64,000 bases of DNA from Prevotella melaninogenica ATCC 25845. GTDB taxonomy: Bacteria; Bacteroidota; Bacteroidia; Bacteroidales; Bacteroidaceae. This document shows positions 20,161-28,271 of the stretch, in pieces. The position numbers and the translations under genes were made by a program. The stretch is from the NCBI RefSeq assembly GCF_000144405.1, contig NC_014370.1:997501-1061500 (forward strand). Direction: 5' to 3'. Below the pieces are notes generated by a model that saw nothing but the letters and a program-made list of their open reading frames with translations, had not been told where the DNA came from and did not search any database. Position 1 is the first letter of the stretch. Every line of letters begins with the position of its first letter.

Positions 20161-20838
20161 ATGGAAACAAGAACACCTGACAATATAATGACAGAGCAAA
20201 AGAAGAATGATATTAAGCCGAATAAGAAAGGACTTCTTAGTCGTTTCTTATCATTTAATAAAGGCTGTCTGCTGACCTTTTTAATCATCATTAGTATTTG
20301 TGTCGGTCTATTTTATTGGTTTAATTCATCCAATAAAATAAGTATATCTGCTGATCAGCGTATTGATATAACGCCAACACAGATACAACAAATACAAGAT
20401 ATAGGTCAATGGGAATTTCTTGCAATCAATGATGAAGAACTCATAGATACGGTGAGTCGTGGCTTCTTCTCTGACTCAGAACTTGTGCGTATCTATTATG
20501 GTACGGTTCGTTTAGGTGTTGACTTGCATCAGACAGAACCTCATTGGCTTCGTGTTGAGAATGACAGTGTTATCGTTGCAAAGTTGCCACCTATTGGATT
20601 ACTTGACACTAACTTTATCGACGAGGCTAAATCACGCTCATTTTTTGAGAAAGGAGACTGGACTTCGGCTGATCGTGAACAACTCTATAATCGCGCCTAT
20701 AAAAAGATGTTAGCTCGTTGTATGACAGCTGAGAATATTAGGATAGCTGAGAAAAATGCTAAGCAGCAGTTTACTCAGTTCCTCCGTTCTATGGGCTATA
20801 AAAATATTAAGGTTGAGTTTGTCACAAAGAAACAATAA
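20161..20838 (+). CDS. DUF4230-domain membrane protein
   Basis: 225 residues from the ATG at 20161 (a TTG two codons earlier would overlap the upstream stop). Basic cytoplasmic N-terminus, one membrane segment at about 38-57 ('CLLTFLIIISICVGLFYWF'), and a periplasmic DUF4230 domain with 'ITPTQIQQIQDIGQWEFLAINDEELIDT', 'IYYGTVRLGVDL', 'VIVAKLPPIGLLDTNFIDE' and a C-terminal 'AKQQFTQFLRSMGYKNIKVEF'. Paralogue of the preceding lipoprotein. Such tandem pairs recur in Bacteroidota; no function is known. Confidence 0.82.
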   Translation: METRTPDNIMTEQKKNDIKPNKKGLLSRFLSFNKGCLLTFLIIISICVGLFYWFNSSNKISISADQRIDITPTQIQQIQDIGQWEFLAINDEELIDTVSRGFFSDSELVRIYYGTVRLGVDLHQTEPHWLRVENDSVIVAKLPPIGLLDTNFIDEAKSRSFFEKGDWTSADREQLYNRAYKKMLARCMTAENIRIAEKNAKQQFTQFLRSMGYKNIKVEFVTKKQ

Positions 20839-20931
20839 CAAACACAGTTATTAGGAACTTTTCAGCTTTATAATTGAGAGGGTTATAAGAGGATAGTGGC
20901 ATCAGAAGAAACAACACAACATATAGAAAGC

Positions 20932-22257
20932 ATGACAGAAGGCGCTCCTTCACGTGCTATCTTGAAATTTGCAATACCTCTCATTCTTGGTTATATATTG
21001 CAGCAAATGTATCTAATTATTGATGCCGCAATAGTAGGAAGATGGATAGGTGTAGAGGCTTTGGCTGCTGTAGGTGCGTCAAGTAGTATCATGTTTCTTA
21101 TCATGGGCTTTTGTAATGGTTCATGCGCTGGTTTTGCTATACCTGTAGCTCAAGCGTTTGGAGCAAAGGACTACCATAAGATGCGTTGTTATGTTAGCAA
21201 TGCTATGCGTATTGCTTTGGTATTAGCCATCGTCATTACGTTACTTTCCTGTTTTCTATGTGATAAGATTCTACAAATGGTTAACACGCCAGAAGATATT
21301 TTTCATGACGCTTATGTCTTTCTTTTTCTGCAGTTTTGCACTATTCCTTTTACTATTGCCTATAATCTCTTATCTGGTCAGATACGAGCATTAGGTAATT
21401 CCAAGCAGCCTTTTTACTTTCTTCTTGCATCCTCTTTCTTAAACATTTTTCTTGATATTGTTTTTATTCTGTTACTTGGAATGGGAGTTGAAGGAGCTGG
21501 TATAGCAACTTTTCTCAGCCAGGTTTTTGCGTCATCATTATGTTGGTGGTTTATCAAACGACACATGACAATCCTCGTACCTATTGGTGATGAACGTCAG
21601 TTTGATAACAAAAGAATAAGTATTTTGCTGAACAATGGTATTCCTATGGGGCTACAATTCTCAATTACCTCTATTGGTATTATTATGCTGCAAAGTGCAA
21701 ATAACGCTTTAGGAACAGTTTATGTCGCTTCATTTACTGCAGCTATTCGTATTAAATACCTATTCACCTGTGTACTTGAAAATATAGGTGTAGCCATGGC
21801 AACATATTGTGGACAAAACCTTGGTGCAAAGAGACTTCAGCGAATAAAAACTGGTGTGAATGATGCAATGTGGATAATGATGGCTTATTTCGTTCTTACA
21901 GTTATGATTATCTATCCTTTTGCAGACGAAATGATGATGATTTTTGTTAATGGAAAAGAGCAGGAAGTAATTGCAAATGCAGCACAATTGATGCGTATTT
22001 CAAACTGGTTCTATCCTTCATTGGGAGTCCTCGTCATACTTCGATACAGTATTCAAGGTCTTGGATATAGTAACTTGAGTATGATGAGTGGAGTTATGGA
22101 AATGATAGCACGCTGTGGTGTGAGTATTTGGTTAGTACCTGCTTTGGCATGGATAGGTGTTTGTTATGCTGACCCAGTAGCATGGATAATGGCAGATATA
22201 TTCCTTATTCCAGCCTACATTTGGTTGATTAGAAGACTAAAGAGACAAATTGGATAG
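20932..22257 (+). CDS. MATE-family multidrug/sodium antiporter
   Basis: Twelve-helix MATE exporter in two six-helix halves. I choose ATG 20932, because 'MTEGAPSRAILKFAIPLILGYILQQMY' is the normal family N-terminus; the frame also opens with GTG at 20896. 441 residues, family-typical. Family motifs: 'IIDAAIVGRWIGVEALAAVGASSSIMFLIMGF' and the mirrored 'NIGVAMATYCGQNLGAKRLQRI'. The 3' end overlaps the convergent small gene at 22237-22485 by 21 bp. Exported substrates are not predictable. Confidence 0.88.
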   Translation: MTEGAPSRAILKFAIPLILGYILQQMYLIIDAAIVGRWIGVEALAAVGASSSIMFLIMGFCNGSCAGFAIPVAQAFGAKDYHKMRCYVSNAMRIALVLAIVITLLSCFLCDKILQMVNTPEDIFHDAYVFLFLQFCTIPFTIAYNLLSGQIRALGNSKQPFYFLLASSFLNIFLDIVFILLLGMGVEGAGIATFLSQVFASSLCWWFIKRHMTILVPIGDERQFDNKRISILLNNGIPMGLQFSITSIGIIMLQSANNALGTVYVASFTAAIRIKYLFTCVLENIGVAMATYCGQNLGAKRLQRIKTGVNDAMWIMMAYFVLTVMIIYPFADEMMMIFVNGKEQEVIANAAQLMRISNWFYPSLGVLVILRYSIQGLGYSNLSMMSGVMEMIARCGVSIWLVPALAWIGVCYADPVAWIMADIFLIPAYIWLIRRLKRQIG

Positions 22258-22485
22258 TTTTTTAATAGCCTCTTGCATATCTTCAGCAAATCTATTATGT
22301 GTCAAGAGAAATTCCTCTCGACCATTAGCTAACAGTTTGTATAGTTCTGAACTCATCCCATCTACATATGAACTGATGGCATATTCGATGTCATCTTTCT
22401 GTCGTTCGCTGTTTGAGAATGCGTAAACTTGATACTTCTGATGGAAAAAGCAATAGGCTGCCTCAATGCTATCTTTTGTAATCAT
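22237..22485 (-). CDS. Small conserved-looking hypothetical protein
   Basis: 82 residues, ATG start, no signal peptide or membrane segment, rich in helix-forming residues ('DIEYAISSYVDGMSSELYKLLANGREEFLL'). I do not recognise a family. It follows the NUDIX gene on the same strand by 31 bp, which suggests co-transcription, and its end overlaps the 3' end of the MATE gene by 21 bp. Confidence 0.6.
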   Translation of the reverse strand: MITKDSIEAAYCFFHQKYQVYAFSNSERQKDDIEYAISSYVDGMSSELYKLLANGREEFLLTHNRFAEDMQEAIKKLSNLSL

Positions 22486-22516
22486 GTTCTTATCTATTAG
22501 AATGTTTGAAACTAAA

Positions 22517-23050
22517 TCAATCTTTGATGCTAAAGTATTTCCATAATGGAGCTACCATTAATGCTTGAATAAACTCCCCACGTAGTAACATTTCTTTTAC
22601 TTCTTCCTTAGAATGAAGGAATACCTCAATGTCTTCTGTGTCATCAAGTTTTTGATTATTCGTTTTCTTTACGTTGCGAGCATAAAAGCAATGACAAAGA
22701 TTATCCATTATACTTGGATTTGCTGAGACAATCATAATCTCTTCCCATTCTCCACCAGTATAGCCTGTTTCTTCTTCTAATTCGCGTTGTGCAGCTTGTA
22801 GTGGCGTCTCACCTTCTTCTACAACTCCTGCACAAATCTCTGTCGATACAACACCGAGTCCATGCCTGTACTGACGTTCCAAAATAAGTTCTCCGTCTTC
22901 TGTTTCCGCAATAACATTGATCCATGTTGGATATGATAGTATGTAATATTCGTCATAGACCTTTCCATTAGGCAATTGAACAGTGTCACGGCGAGCCTTC
23001 AACCAAGGTCGGTTGATGAGCTGTTCAGTGGAGAGTGTACTCCATTTCAT
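22517..23050 (-). CDS. NUDIX hydrolase, ADP-sugar pyrophosphatase type
   Basis: Hydrolyses nucleoside-diphosphate linked substrates, probably ADP-ribose. The NUDIX box is intact: 'GVVEEGETPLQAAQRELEEETGYTGGEW'-type stretch with GE, REL and EE residues (positions about 75-100 of the chosen frame). I start at ATG 23050 (177 residues, 'MKWSTLSTEQLINRPWLKARRD'), because homologues begin here and a two-box promoter at 23113-23144 rules out starts at 23131 and 23143; ATG 23083 remains possible. It is followed by the small gene at 22237-22485. Confidence 0.87.
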   Translation of the reverse strand: MKWSTLSTEQLINRPWLKARRDTVQLPNGKVYDEYYILSYPTWINVIAETEDGELILERQYRHGLGVVSTEICAGVVEEGETPLQAAQRELEEETGYTGGEWEEIMIVSANPSIMDNLCHCFYARNVKKTNNQKLDDTEDIEVFLHSKEEVKEMLLRGEFIQALMVAPLWKYFSIKD

Positions 23051-23112
23051 TTCATTATCACTGCGTTGTTTTACCTTATCCATAAGACTATAAACTATTG
23101 ATTCTACAAGTA

Positions 23113-23144
23113 CAAAGTTATGATATTCCATTTTAATGAGCAAA
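23113..23144 (-). promoter_or_regulatory. Promoter of the NUDIX gene
   Basis: Read on the minus strand: TTTG (23144-23141), 20 nt, TAACTTTG (23120-23113). Both boxes are exact; transcription would begin near 23107, downstream of the longest open frame's start. Confidence 0.7.
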
Positions 23145-23393
23145 TAATCTACTTGTAGTTTTCTAATTTAGGTTTTAATATTTCATCAATAATTATCATG
23201 CATTAAATTCTTCTTTATCATTAATCTTCCTATACGGTAGAAAGATTAAACAAAAAAAATCCTATTTGTTGACAAAAGTCTCAATTATAATTTATATATT
23301 TGTAAACGAGATAATAAGGGATTGCCGCATCCTAAATCACTTACTATCAGAGGTATGTTCTGCGGCAGAGCTACTCTATGGAGGAATATTACT

Positions 23394-23513
23394 ATGAAAC
23401 GTAAACCAAAGATGCACAACGAACAAGAGTTTAACCTCGATAATGTTTATCAAGAGGATGAGCGTCAACTTGATAATTTAGACGATAGCTCCTTTGATTT
23501 GAGATATAAATGA
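23394..23513 (+). CDS. Possible small protein (39 residues)
   Basis: ATG at 23394 is preceded at 8 nt by GGAGGA, a rare good Shine-Dalgarno in this window. The peptide is strongly acidic in its second half ('DNVYQEDERQLDNLDD'). A possible -7 box TATATTTG lies near 23297, and the leader holds a GCCGCA/TGCGGC hairpin (about 23315-23365). No family recognised. It may be a real small ORF or a leader peptide; the call rests on the SD and hairpin only. The rest of the gap to 23800 shows nothing else. Confidence 0.35.
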   Translation: MKRKPKMHNEQEFNLDNVYQEDERQLDNLDDSSFDLRYK

Positions 23514-23841
23514 CAATACTAAGGCTTGTAATATCTATGGAGTTTCCTTGAACAGCGCTTGGTATACGTAGTAATGTTATAAGCTTTTGGCATTATCATA
23601 TTCTACAAAACTTTCAATTAAACTTGAAAGTAGCTTCTTTTATGTGCGTATACTTGGGTATATTGACAAGAAATCATCAAGTTTAATTTTCATACATAAT
23701 AAATCTAATTTTATTGACTGATTCTACTTCAAAGTAACTTTATGTGCTATAAATGCTCTAATTATTGTTAATTAGGCAAGAATTATCATCTATTATTATG
23801 TTACATAACATTAATTTTTAGTAACTTTGCAACCGATCATG

Positions 23842-23891
23842 CCGTTTTGGGCTCAGAATAAGTGCTGGATAGATGCTCAGCCGCCCAGCGG
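23842..23891 (+). promoter_or_regulatory. Structured leader of rplU-rpmA, candidate r-protein control element
   Basis: A -7 box TAACTTTG (23822-23829) puts the transcript start near 23836. CCG (23842-23844) pairs with CGG (23889-23891) and GGGC (23849-23852) with GCCC (23883-23886), an interrupted stem over a ~30-nt apical region. Autoregulatory leaders are common for ribosomal-protein operons; I cannot match it to a named family. Confidence 0.4.
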
Positions 23892-23915
23892 TACAAACCC
23901 GTTTACAATAAAAAA

Positions 23916-24233
23916 ATGTACGCAATTGTAGAAATTAACGGTCAGCAGTTCAAGGCTGAGGAGGGCAAGAAGCTCTTCGTAAACCACATCAAAGATGCGG
24001 AAGAAGGCAAGGCTGTTGAGTTTGACAAGGTTCTGTTGGTTGATAACAACGGAACAGTCACAGTAGGCGCACCAACTGTTGAGGGCGCAAAGGTAGTAGC
24101 TGAGGTAGTAGCTCCTCTCGTAAAAGGCGACAAGGTAGTTGTCTTCAAGATGAAACGTCGTAAGGACTACAGAAAGAAGAACGGTCATCGTTCACACTTC
24201 ACTCAGGTAGAAATTAAATCAATTAACGCTTAA
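23916..24233 (+). CDS. rplU: 50S ribosomal protein L21
   Basis: Component of the large ribosomal subunit, 105 residues from ATG 23916 ('[17 protein letters not shown]'). An upstream in-frame start at 23862 would add 18 residues that are not part of the L21 fold and lie in the structured leader. The C-terminal RNA-binding stretch '[21 protein letters not shown]' is typical. Followed by rpmA after 16 nt, the usual pairing. Confidence 0.97.
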   Translation: MYAIVEINGQQFKAEEGKKLFVNHIKDAEEGKAVEFDKVLLVDNNGTVTVGAPTVEGAKVVAEVVAPLVKGDKVVVFKMKRRKDYRKKNGHRSHFTQVEIKSINA

Positions 24234-24249
24234 CAAGGAGGACTTAAGA

Positions 24250-24540
24250 ATGGCACATAAAAAAGGTGTAGGTAGTTCTAAGAACGGTCGCGAATCAGCT
24301 TCAAAGCGTTTAGGTGTTAAGATCTGGGGTGGCCAGAAGATTATCGCAGGTAACATTATCGTTCGCCAGCGCGGTAATAAGCACTTCCCAGGCGAGAACG
24401 TTGCACAGGGTAAGGACGACACATTGTATGCACTTGCAGACGGTGTTGTTTACTTCCACAAGGGCAAGTACAATAAGAGTACTGTTTCTGTCCTTTCAGA
24501 GGAAGTTTACGCTGCTAAGACTGTAAAGCCAGAAGCTTAA
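24250..24540 (+). CDS. rpmA: 50S ribosomal protein L27
   Basis: 96 residues beginning '[24 protein letters not shown]', the conserved L27 N-terminus that reaches the peptidyl-transferase centre. No Firmicute-type N-terminal cleavage extension. An AAGGAGG-like ribosome-binding site (24235-24241) precedes the ATG, one of few strong ones here. The short C-terminal extension (about ten residues) is usual in Bacteroidota. Ends the rplU-rpmA operon. Confidence 0.97.
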   Translation: MAHKKGVGSSKNGRESASKRLGVKIWGGQKIIAGNIIVRQRGNKHFPGENVAQGKDDTLYALADGVVYFHKGKYNKSTVSVLSEEVYAAKTVKPEA

Positions 24541-24578
24541 AGCGAAACAAACAAACAACTATTCCAAACAAACAACAT

Positions 24579-24607
24579 AATCCCGGTCTCCTTTTGGAGC
24601 CGGGATT
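24579..24607 (+). terminator. Intrinsic terminator after rpmA
   Basis: AATCCCGGTCTCC (24579-24591) pairs with GGAGCCGGGATT (24596-24607) around a TTTT loop; a T-rich stretch follows after 'CATGC'. Confidence 0.85.
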
Positions 24608-24626
24608 CATGCTTTTATAGGAGTAC

Positions 24627-24831
24627 TTTAACCCAAATCGATCATTAGAGGCTAAACATATTTTGTTCTTTTTATCGAGCTGATTGTTTGGCTTTGTAAT
24701 GCAGGCATAGTGGGCTACGTCAAGCTACAAAGACACACAAGATGCCGATAAGAAAATAAAAGATGTTAGGAACCAACACCATAGTAAGAAGAATTATACT
24801 TATTGTGGTCTAATGACCGATTAGGGTTAAA
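24627..24831 (+). mobile_element. MITE-like element, full copy 1 (205 bp)
   Basis: Ends are near-perfect inverted repeats: TTTAACCCAAATCGATCATT at the left and, inverted, TTTAACCCTAATCGGTCATT at the right. The interior matches the copy at 44738-44941 almost throughout and has no ORF. The TTAA at each tip is palindromic, so a TTAA target duplication is possible. It sits between the rpmA terminator and the thioredoxin promoter. Confidence 0.8.
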
Positions 24832-24992
24832 GGCAGCCAATTAAACTACATCAAAAATAGAAGAAGAAGTGACATCTTATTTCAAAACATTTAAGTAAAC
24901 ACTTATACATAGAAACACTATAAGTACAATGTCTCATCAACTTGATGATCTAATAAAAAGTTAAAACACAACGAATAATTTTCCATTGGAAA

Positions 24993-25024
24993 TTTGGTGG
25001 GAAATAAAATAATTATTACCTTTG
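24993..25024 (+). promoter_or_regulatory. Promoter of the thioredoxin-lipoprotein gene
   Basis: TTTG at 24993-24996, 20 nt, TACCTTTG at 25017-25024: exact Bacteroidota boxes, about 75 nt before the initiation codon. Confidence 0.72.
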
Positions 25025-25106
25025 CAACGTTTTCCTTAGGAAACAAAATAAACATTAACAAACCGAGTAGTAAAAGAACTTCGGTAAATTAAAATTTACA
25101 TATATA

Positions 25107-25616
25107 ATGAAACGTACAGCAACACTTGTAGTGGCTATTATGGCATTAACACTGACAGCTTGTAAAGCAGATAACAATCCTAAAAAGCAGGATAACAGTG
25201 CAATGACTACAGAACAAACAGAAGTAAATAATCAAAATGAAGGAAAGGAAAGTAAAATGAGTGTAACAGAAATGAACATAGATATGTTCCAGCAGAAAGT
25301 AATGGATTTTAAGAATAATCCTAAGACATGGAACTTTAAGGGTGATAAACCTGCTATTATTGATTTTTATGCAACATGGTGTGGTCCATGTAAAGCAACA
25401 GCGCCAGTTCTCGAGGAAGTAGCAAGTGATTATGCAGGTCAGATTGATGTTTATAAGGTTGATGTGGACAAGCAGCGTGAGTTAGCAGCCCTCTTTGGTA
25501 TTCGTTCAATCCCATCAATCCTCTTTATTCCTAAGGCAGGTGAACCTACAATGCAGAACGGAGCTATGAACAAGGCTCAGTTTGAAGAGGTTATCAAGTC
25601 TGTCTTGTTGAAGTAA
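25107..25616 (+). CDS. Thioredoxin-fold lipoprotein
   Basis: 169 residues. Lipobox signal peptide ('TLTLTAC', Cys19), then a low-complexity Asn/Gln/Glu linker (about 22-50) and a thioredoxin domain (about 60-169) with the redox motif WCGPC ('FYATWCGPCKATAP') and the cis-proline 'IRSIPSILFI'. It is predicted to be an envelope-anchored thiol-disulfide reductase. A second in-frame Met before the domain ('MSVTEMNIDMF') could allow a cytosolic form, but I see no evidence of it. Nine nt separate it from a MarR-type regulator gene. Confidence 0.87.
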   Translation: MKRTATLVVAIMALTLTACKADNNPKKQDNSAMTTEQTEVNNQNEGKESKMSVTEMNIDMFQQKVMDFKNNPKTWNFKGDKPAIIDFYATWCGPCKATAPVLEEVASDYAGQIDVYKVDVDKQRELAALFGIRSIPSILFIPKAGEPTMQNGAMNKAQFEEVIKSVLLK

Positions 25617-25625
25617 GGACACATA

Positions 25626-25982
25626 ATGGACAATCATTGTATCAGTAAGATTCGCGAAATATTTCGTGTCATCACTGCTTTTGAATGTGGATTACAAGAG
25701 CAAATAGGCTTAAACATCAACGAAGCAATGCTGTTGTGTCTACTTTCAGAAAGTGAGAAACCTATGTTGGCTGGTGAAATAGCAGAAGAGATGGGCTTGA
25801 CACGTTCGAATACTTCAAAGGTAATCGCCTCATTGGAACAGGCTTCGCTTATTCGCCGCCGTGCTTGTTCAGAGGATGGACGCTGCCAAAGGTTTCACAT
25901 TACAAAACATGGTTTAGAGAAGTTAGACCATTTGCATTGTGATTCCATAGCTGTTCCAGAGGAGTTAAAAGAAATCATATAA
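25626..25982 (+). CDS. MarR-family transcriptional regulator, cysteine-rich
   Basis: 118 residues with a winged helix-turn-helix: 'PMLAGEIAEEMGLTRSNTSKVIASLEQASLIRRR' (about 46-79) followed by the wing (80-92). Six cysteines (5, 21, 38, 81, 87, 105) are unusually many for this size; 81 and 87 fall in the wing. Co-transcribed with the upstream thioredoxin-like lipoprotein. A redox-sensing role is inferred from these two facts; ligand and targets are unknown. Confidence 0.82.
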   Translation: MDNHCISKIREIFRVITAFECGLQEQIGLNINEAMLLCLLSESEKPMLAGEIAEEMGLTRSNTSKVIASLEQASLIRRRACSEDGRCQRFHITKHGLEKLDHLHCDSIAVPEELKEII

Positions 25983-26021
25983 TATATATCGCTATCTTTC
26001 TGATAATAGACAAAGGTAAAT

Positions 26022-26095
26022 AAAGATAGGGACGTATAGAGCGTGAGTAGCCAATTGGCATTTTATAAACTCGCAAACTATACGTCCCTATTTAT
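26022..26095. terminator. Large hairpin, bidirectional terminator between convergent genes
   Basis: ATAGGGACGTATAG (26026-26039) pairs perfectly with CTATACGTCCCTAT (26078-26091), with further pairing of GCGTGAG with CTCGC inside. Flanked by A-rich and T-rich runs on either side, it fits a terminator used from both directions. Confidence 0.75.
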
Positions 26096-26137
26096 ATCTA
26101 TTATCCCAAGATACCAACTCTTTTGAAGTCAAGATAG

Positions 26138-27679
26138 TTACTTCGCCTTTAATATTTGCTCAATACCCTGTTCTCTGTGCTTTATATGTACCTCAATTCC
26201 ATACTTCTCATTAAGATGTTCAGCAAGATGCTGTGCACTATAAACAGAGCGATGCTGTCCACCGGTACAACCAAACGAGAACATTAAATCAGTAAAGCCA
26301 CGTTGCATATAACGTTCTACATGATGGTCAGCGAGCTTATAAACAGGTTTCAAGAACTCAAGTATCTCACCATCATCTTCAAGGAAACGGATGACAGGCT
26401 CATCTAAACCCGTAATCTTCTTATAAGGTTCGTATCGACCTGGGTTATGCGTACTTCTACAATCAAAGACATAGCCGCCTCCAGTACCAGATGTATCTTC
26501 AGGAATACCCTTCTTAAATGAGAAACTAAAGACACGCACTACCAATGGTCCCTTACCATCATATTTAGAGAATGTAGCAGGACCATCTAAAGGATTAGCC
26601 TTATAAACATCTTTCTCTGTTATTTTTAGTCCATCTGTTCTATTAGCTGCAGGCTTCTCAATATGCGCAAACTGTGGTAATAATGTGAGACGTTTCAACA
26701 TATCCATCATGTATGGATATGGGAAAACATCATCACCTAATGCCAAGAGATCACGCAGATTTTGTATAGCAGGAGGAATAGAATCGATAAAATGCTTCTT
26801 ACGTTCAAAGTATCCACGGAATCCATAAGCACCTAAAACTTGCAATGTTCGGAAGAGAACAAACAATGATAAGCGATTAACAAAATGACGCTTAGAAGGT
26901 ACCTCAGTATAATTCTTAAGGCTCTGATAGTATTCAAATACCAATTCACGACGCAATTTGAAAGAATACTTTGCACTTGCTTGCCATAAGAACGAAGCAA
27001 GGTCATAATAAAAAGGACCTTTTCTTCCACCTTGGAAATCAATAAAATATGGTTTCCCTTCCTTATCTAACATAATATTTCGTGCTTGGAAATCACGATA
27101 AAGGAAGGAATCCATCTGCTCTGATGTCAGGTCTTTTGCAAACATACGGAAGTTTGCTTCGAGCTTCAATTCATGGAAGTCGAGTTCGGTTGCTTTGAGA
27201 AAGCAATACTTAAAATAGTTCAAATCAAAGAGTACACTCTCTTGATTGAATTCTGGTTGTGGGTAACAATTAGAAAAATCAAGTTCTCTTGCGCCGCGCA
27301 ACTGAATATTTGGCAATTCTCTTATGGCATTGCGTAACAACTTTTGCTCAGCAAGATTATATCGTCCACCAGCCTCACGTCCACCACGTATAGCATCAAA
27401 GAGTGACGTGTTACCAAGGTCTGATTGTAGGTAACATAACTCATCAGCAGACACAGCTAAGATATGTGGTACTGGTAAACGTCGTTTTTCGAAATGTTTA
27501 GCAAGATAGATAAAGGCATGATTTTCATCACGACTCGTTCCTATAACACCAATGACAGTATCACCATCTTCATCAAACATTCGGTAATACTCACGGTTAC
27601 TACCTGCCCCTGCTAACTTTTCTACGTTTGAAGGGTTACTACCCTTCCAATTCTTATATAGTTCTAATAGTTGCTCCAT
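26138..27679 (-). CDS. Fusion of an aminoglycoside-phosphotransferase-like kinase with a RapZ C-terminal domain
   Basis: 513 residues. Residues about 15-340 form an APH/choline-kinase fold: 'YRDFQARNIM' (catalytic Asp196, Asn201) and 'FIDFQGGRKGPFYYDLASFLW' (metal-binding Asp214). Residues about 375-510 match the C-terminal domain of RapZ: 'FSFKKGIPEDTSGTGGGYVFDCRSTHNPGRY', 'SFGCTGGQHRSVYSAQHLAEHL'. In E. coli that domain binds glucosamine-6-phosphate; related free-standing kinases (AmgK) phosphorylate cell-wall amino sugars. A role in amino-sugar recycling or sensing is inferred. The RapZ N-terminal Walker domain is absent. Confidence 0.85.
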   Translation of the reverse strand: MEQLLELYKNWKGSNPSNVEKLAGAGSNREYYRMFDEDGDTVIGVIGTSRDENHAFIYLAKHFEKRRLPVPHILAVSADELCYLQSDLGNTSLFDAIRGGREAGGRYNLAEQKLLRNAIRELPNIQLRGARELDFSNCYPQPEFNQESVLFDLNYFKYCFLKATELDFHELKLEANFRMFAKDLTSEQMDSFLYRDFQARNIMLDKEGKPYFIDFQGGRKGPFYYDLASFLWQASAKYSFKLRRELVFEYYQSLKNYTEVPSKRHFVNRLSLFVLFRTLQVLGAYGFRGYFERKKHFIDSIPPAIQNLRDLLALGDDVFPYPYMMDMLKRLTLLPQFAHIEKPAANRTDGLKITEKDVYKANPLDGPATFSKYDGKGPLVVRVFSFSFKKGIPEDTSGTGGGYVFDCRSTHNPGRYEPYKKITGLDEPVIRFLEDDGEILEFLKPVYKLADHHVERYMQRGFTDLMFSFGCTGGQHRSVYSAQHLAEHLNEKYGIEVHIKHREQGIEQILKAK

Positions 27680-27801
27680 AATTCTTTAACTTATGTAGAA
27701 GCTTTGTAAACTACTATTAAACCATAGTTCTCGCACTACATAATGAAACATAAGAAATCACAACTTCACATGAAGAAAGCTGCAAAAAGTATATGTAAAG
27801 G

Positions 27802-28011
27802 TTAGTCGTCTTGCTCCTCAAGCTTTTTCTTTATATCTTCAGCTTGTTTCTCACCACGCTTCTTGTGGTCATACTGACGTAGTAAGCCATCTACCAACAG
27901 TAGAAGTGCAAGGACACCACCAGTAATAAGCCATGACCTTGTAATATAATATATGCCCCCAATAACGATGAAGAGCACAGCAAATTCTTTCCAGTTAATC
28001 AATTGTTTCAT
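27802..28011 (-). CDS. Small membrane protein, unknown function
   Basis: 69 residues: two membrane segments (about 9-25 and 27-41, 'EFAVLFIVIGGIYYI', 'LITGGVLALLLLVDGLL') and a charged cytoplasmic tail ('KKRGEKQAEDIKKKLEEQDD'). A minus-strand -7 box (TAACTTTG, 28023-28016) lies only 5 nt before the ATG, so the mRNA is probably leaderless or nearly so. Family not recognised. Confidence 0.62.
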   Translation of the reverse strand: MKQLINWKEFAVLFIVIGGIYYITRSWLITGGVLALLLLVDGLLRQYDHKKRGEKQAEDIKKKLEEQDD

Positions 28012-28271
28012 GCTACAAAGTTAACGAAAAGATTACAGATAAGGAATGAAAACAGAGAAGTTTTTATTTTAATTATTCTTATCTTATTATTTTCTGGCTA
28101 TCAGCATATAGCTGTCTTATAGTCAAATATATTCTATTTTAGCGAAACAAGTCTGTTAAAGTGGCTTTCTTACATCTACACTTAGAATTATTTATATTAA
28201 AGGGCTGTCGTCTAAAGGAAATATACTATCTTTGTATTTTAATGATAAAAGAGCAAGATAACATAGATAAG

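Noticed and set aside
28161..28271. Upstream start of the HD-domain protein
   Set aside because: A TATCTTTG -7 box at 28227-28234 lies inside this extension, and homologous proteins begin near 'IINDPVFGFI'.
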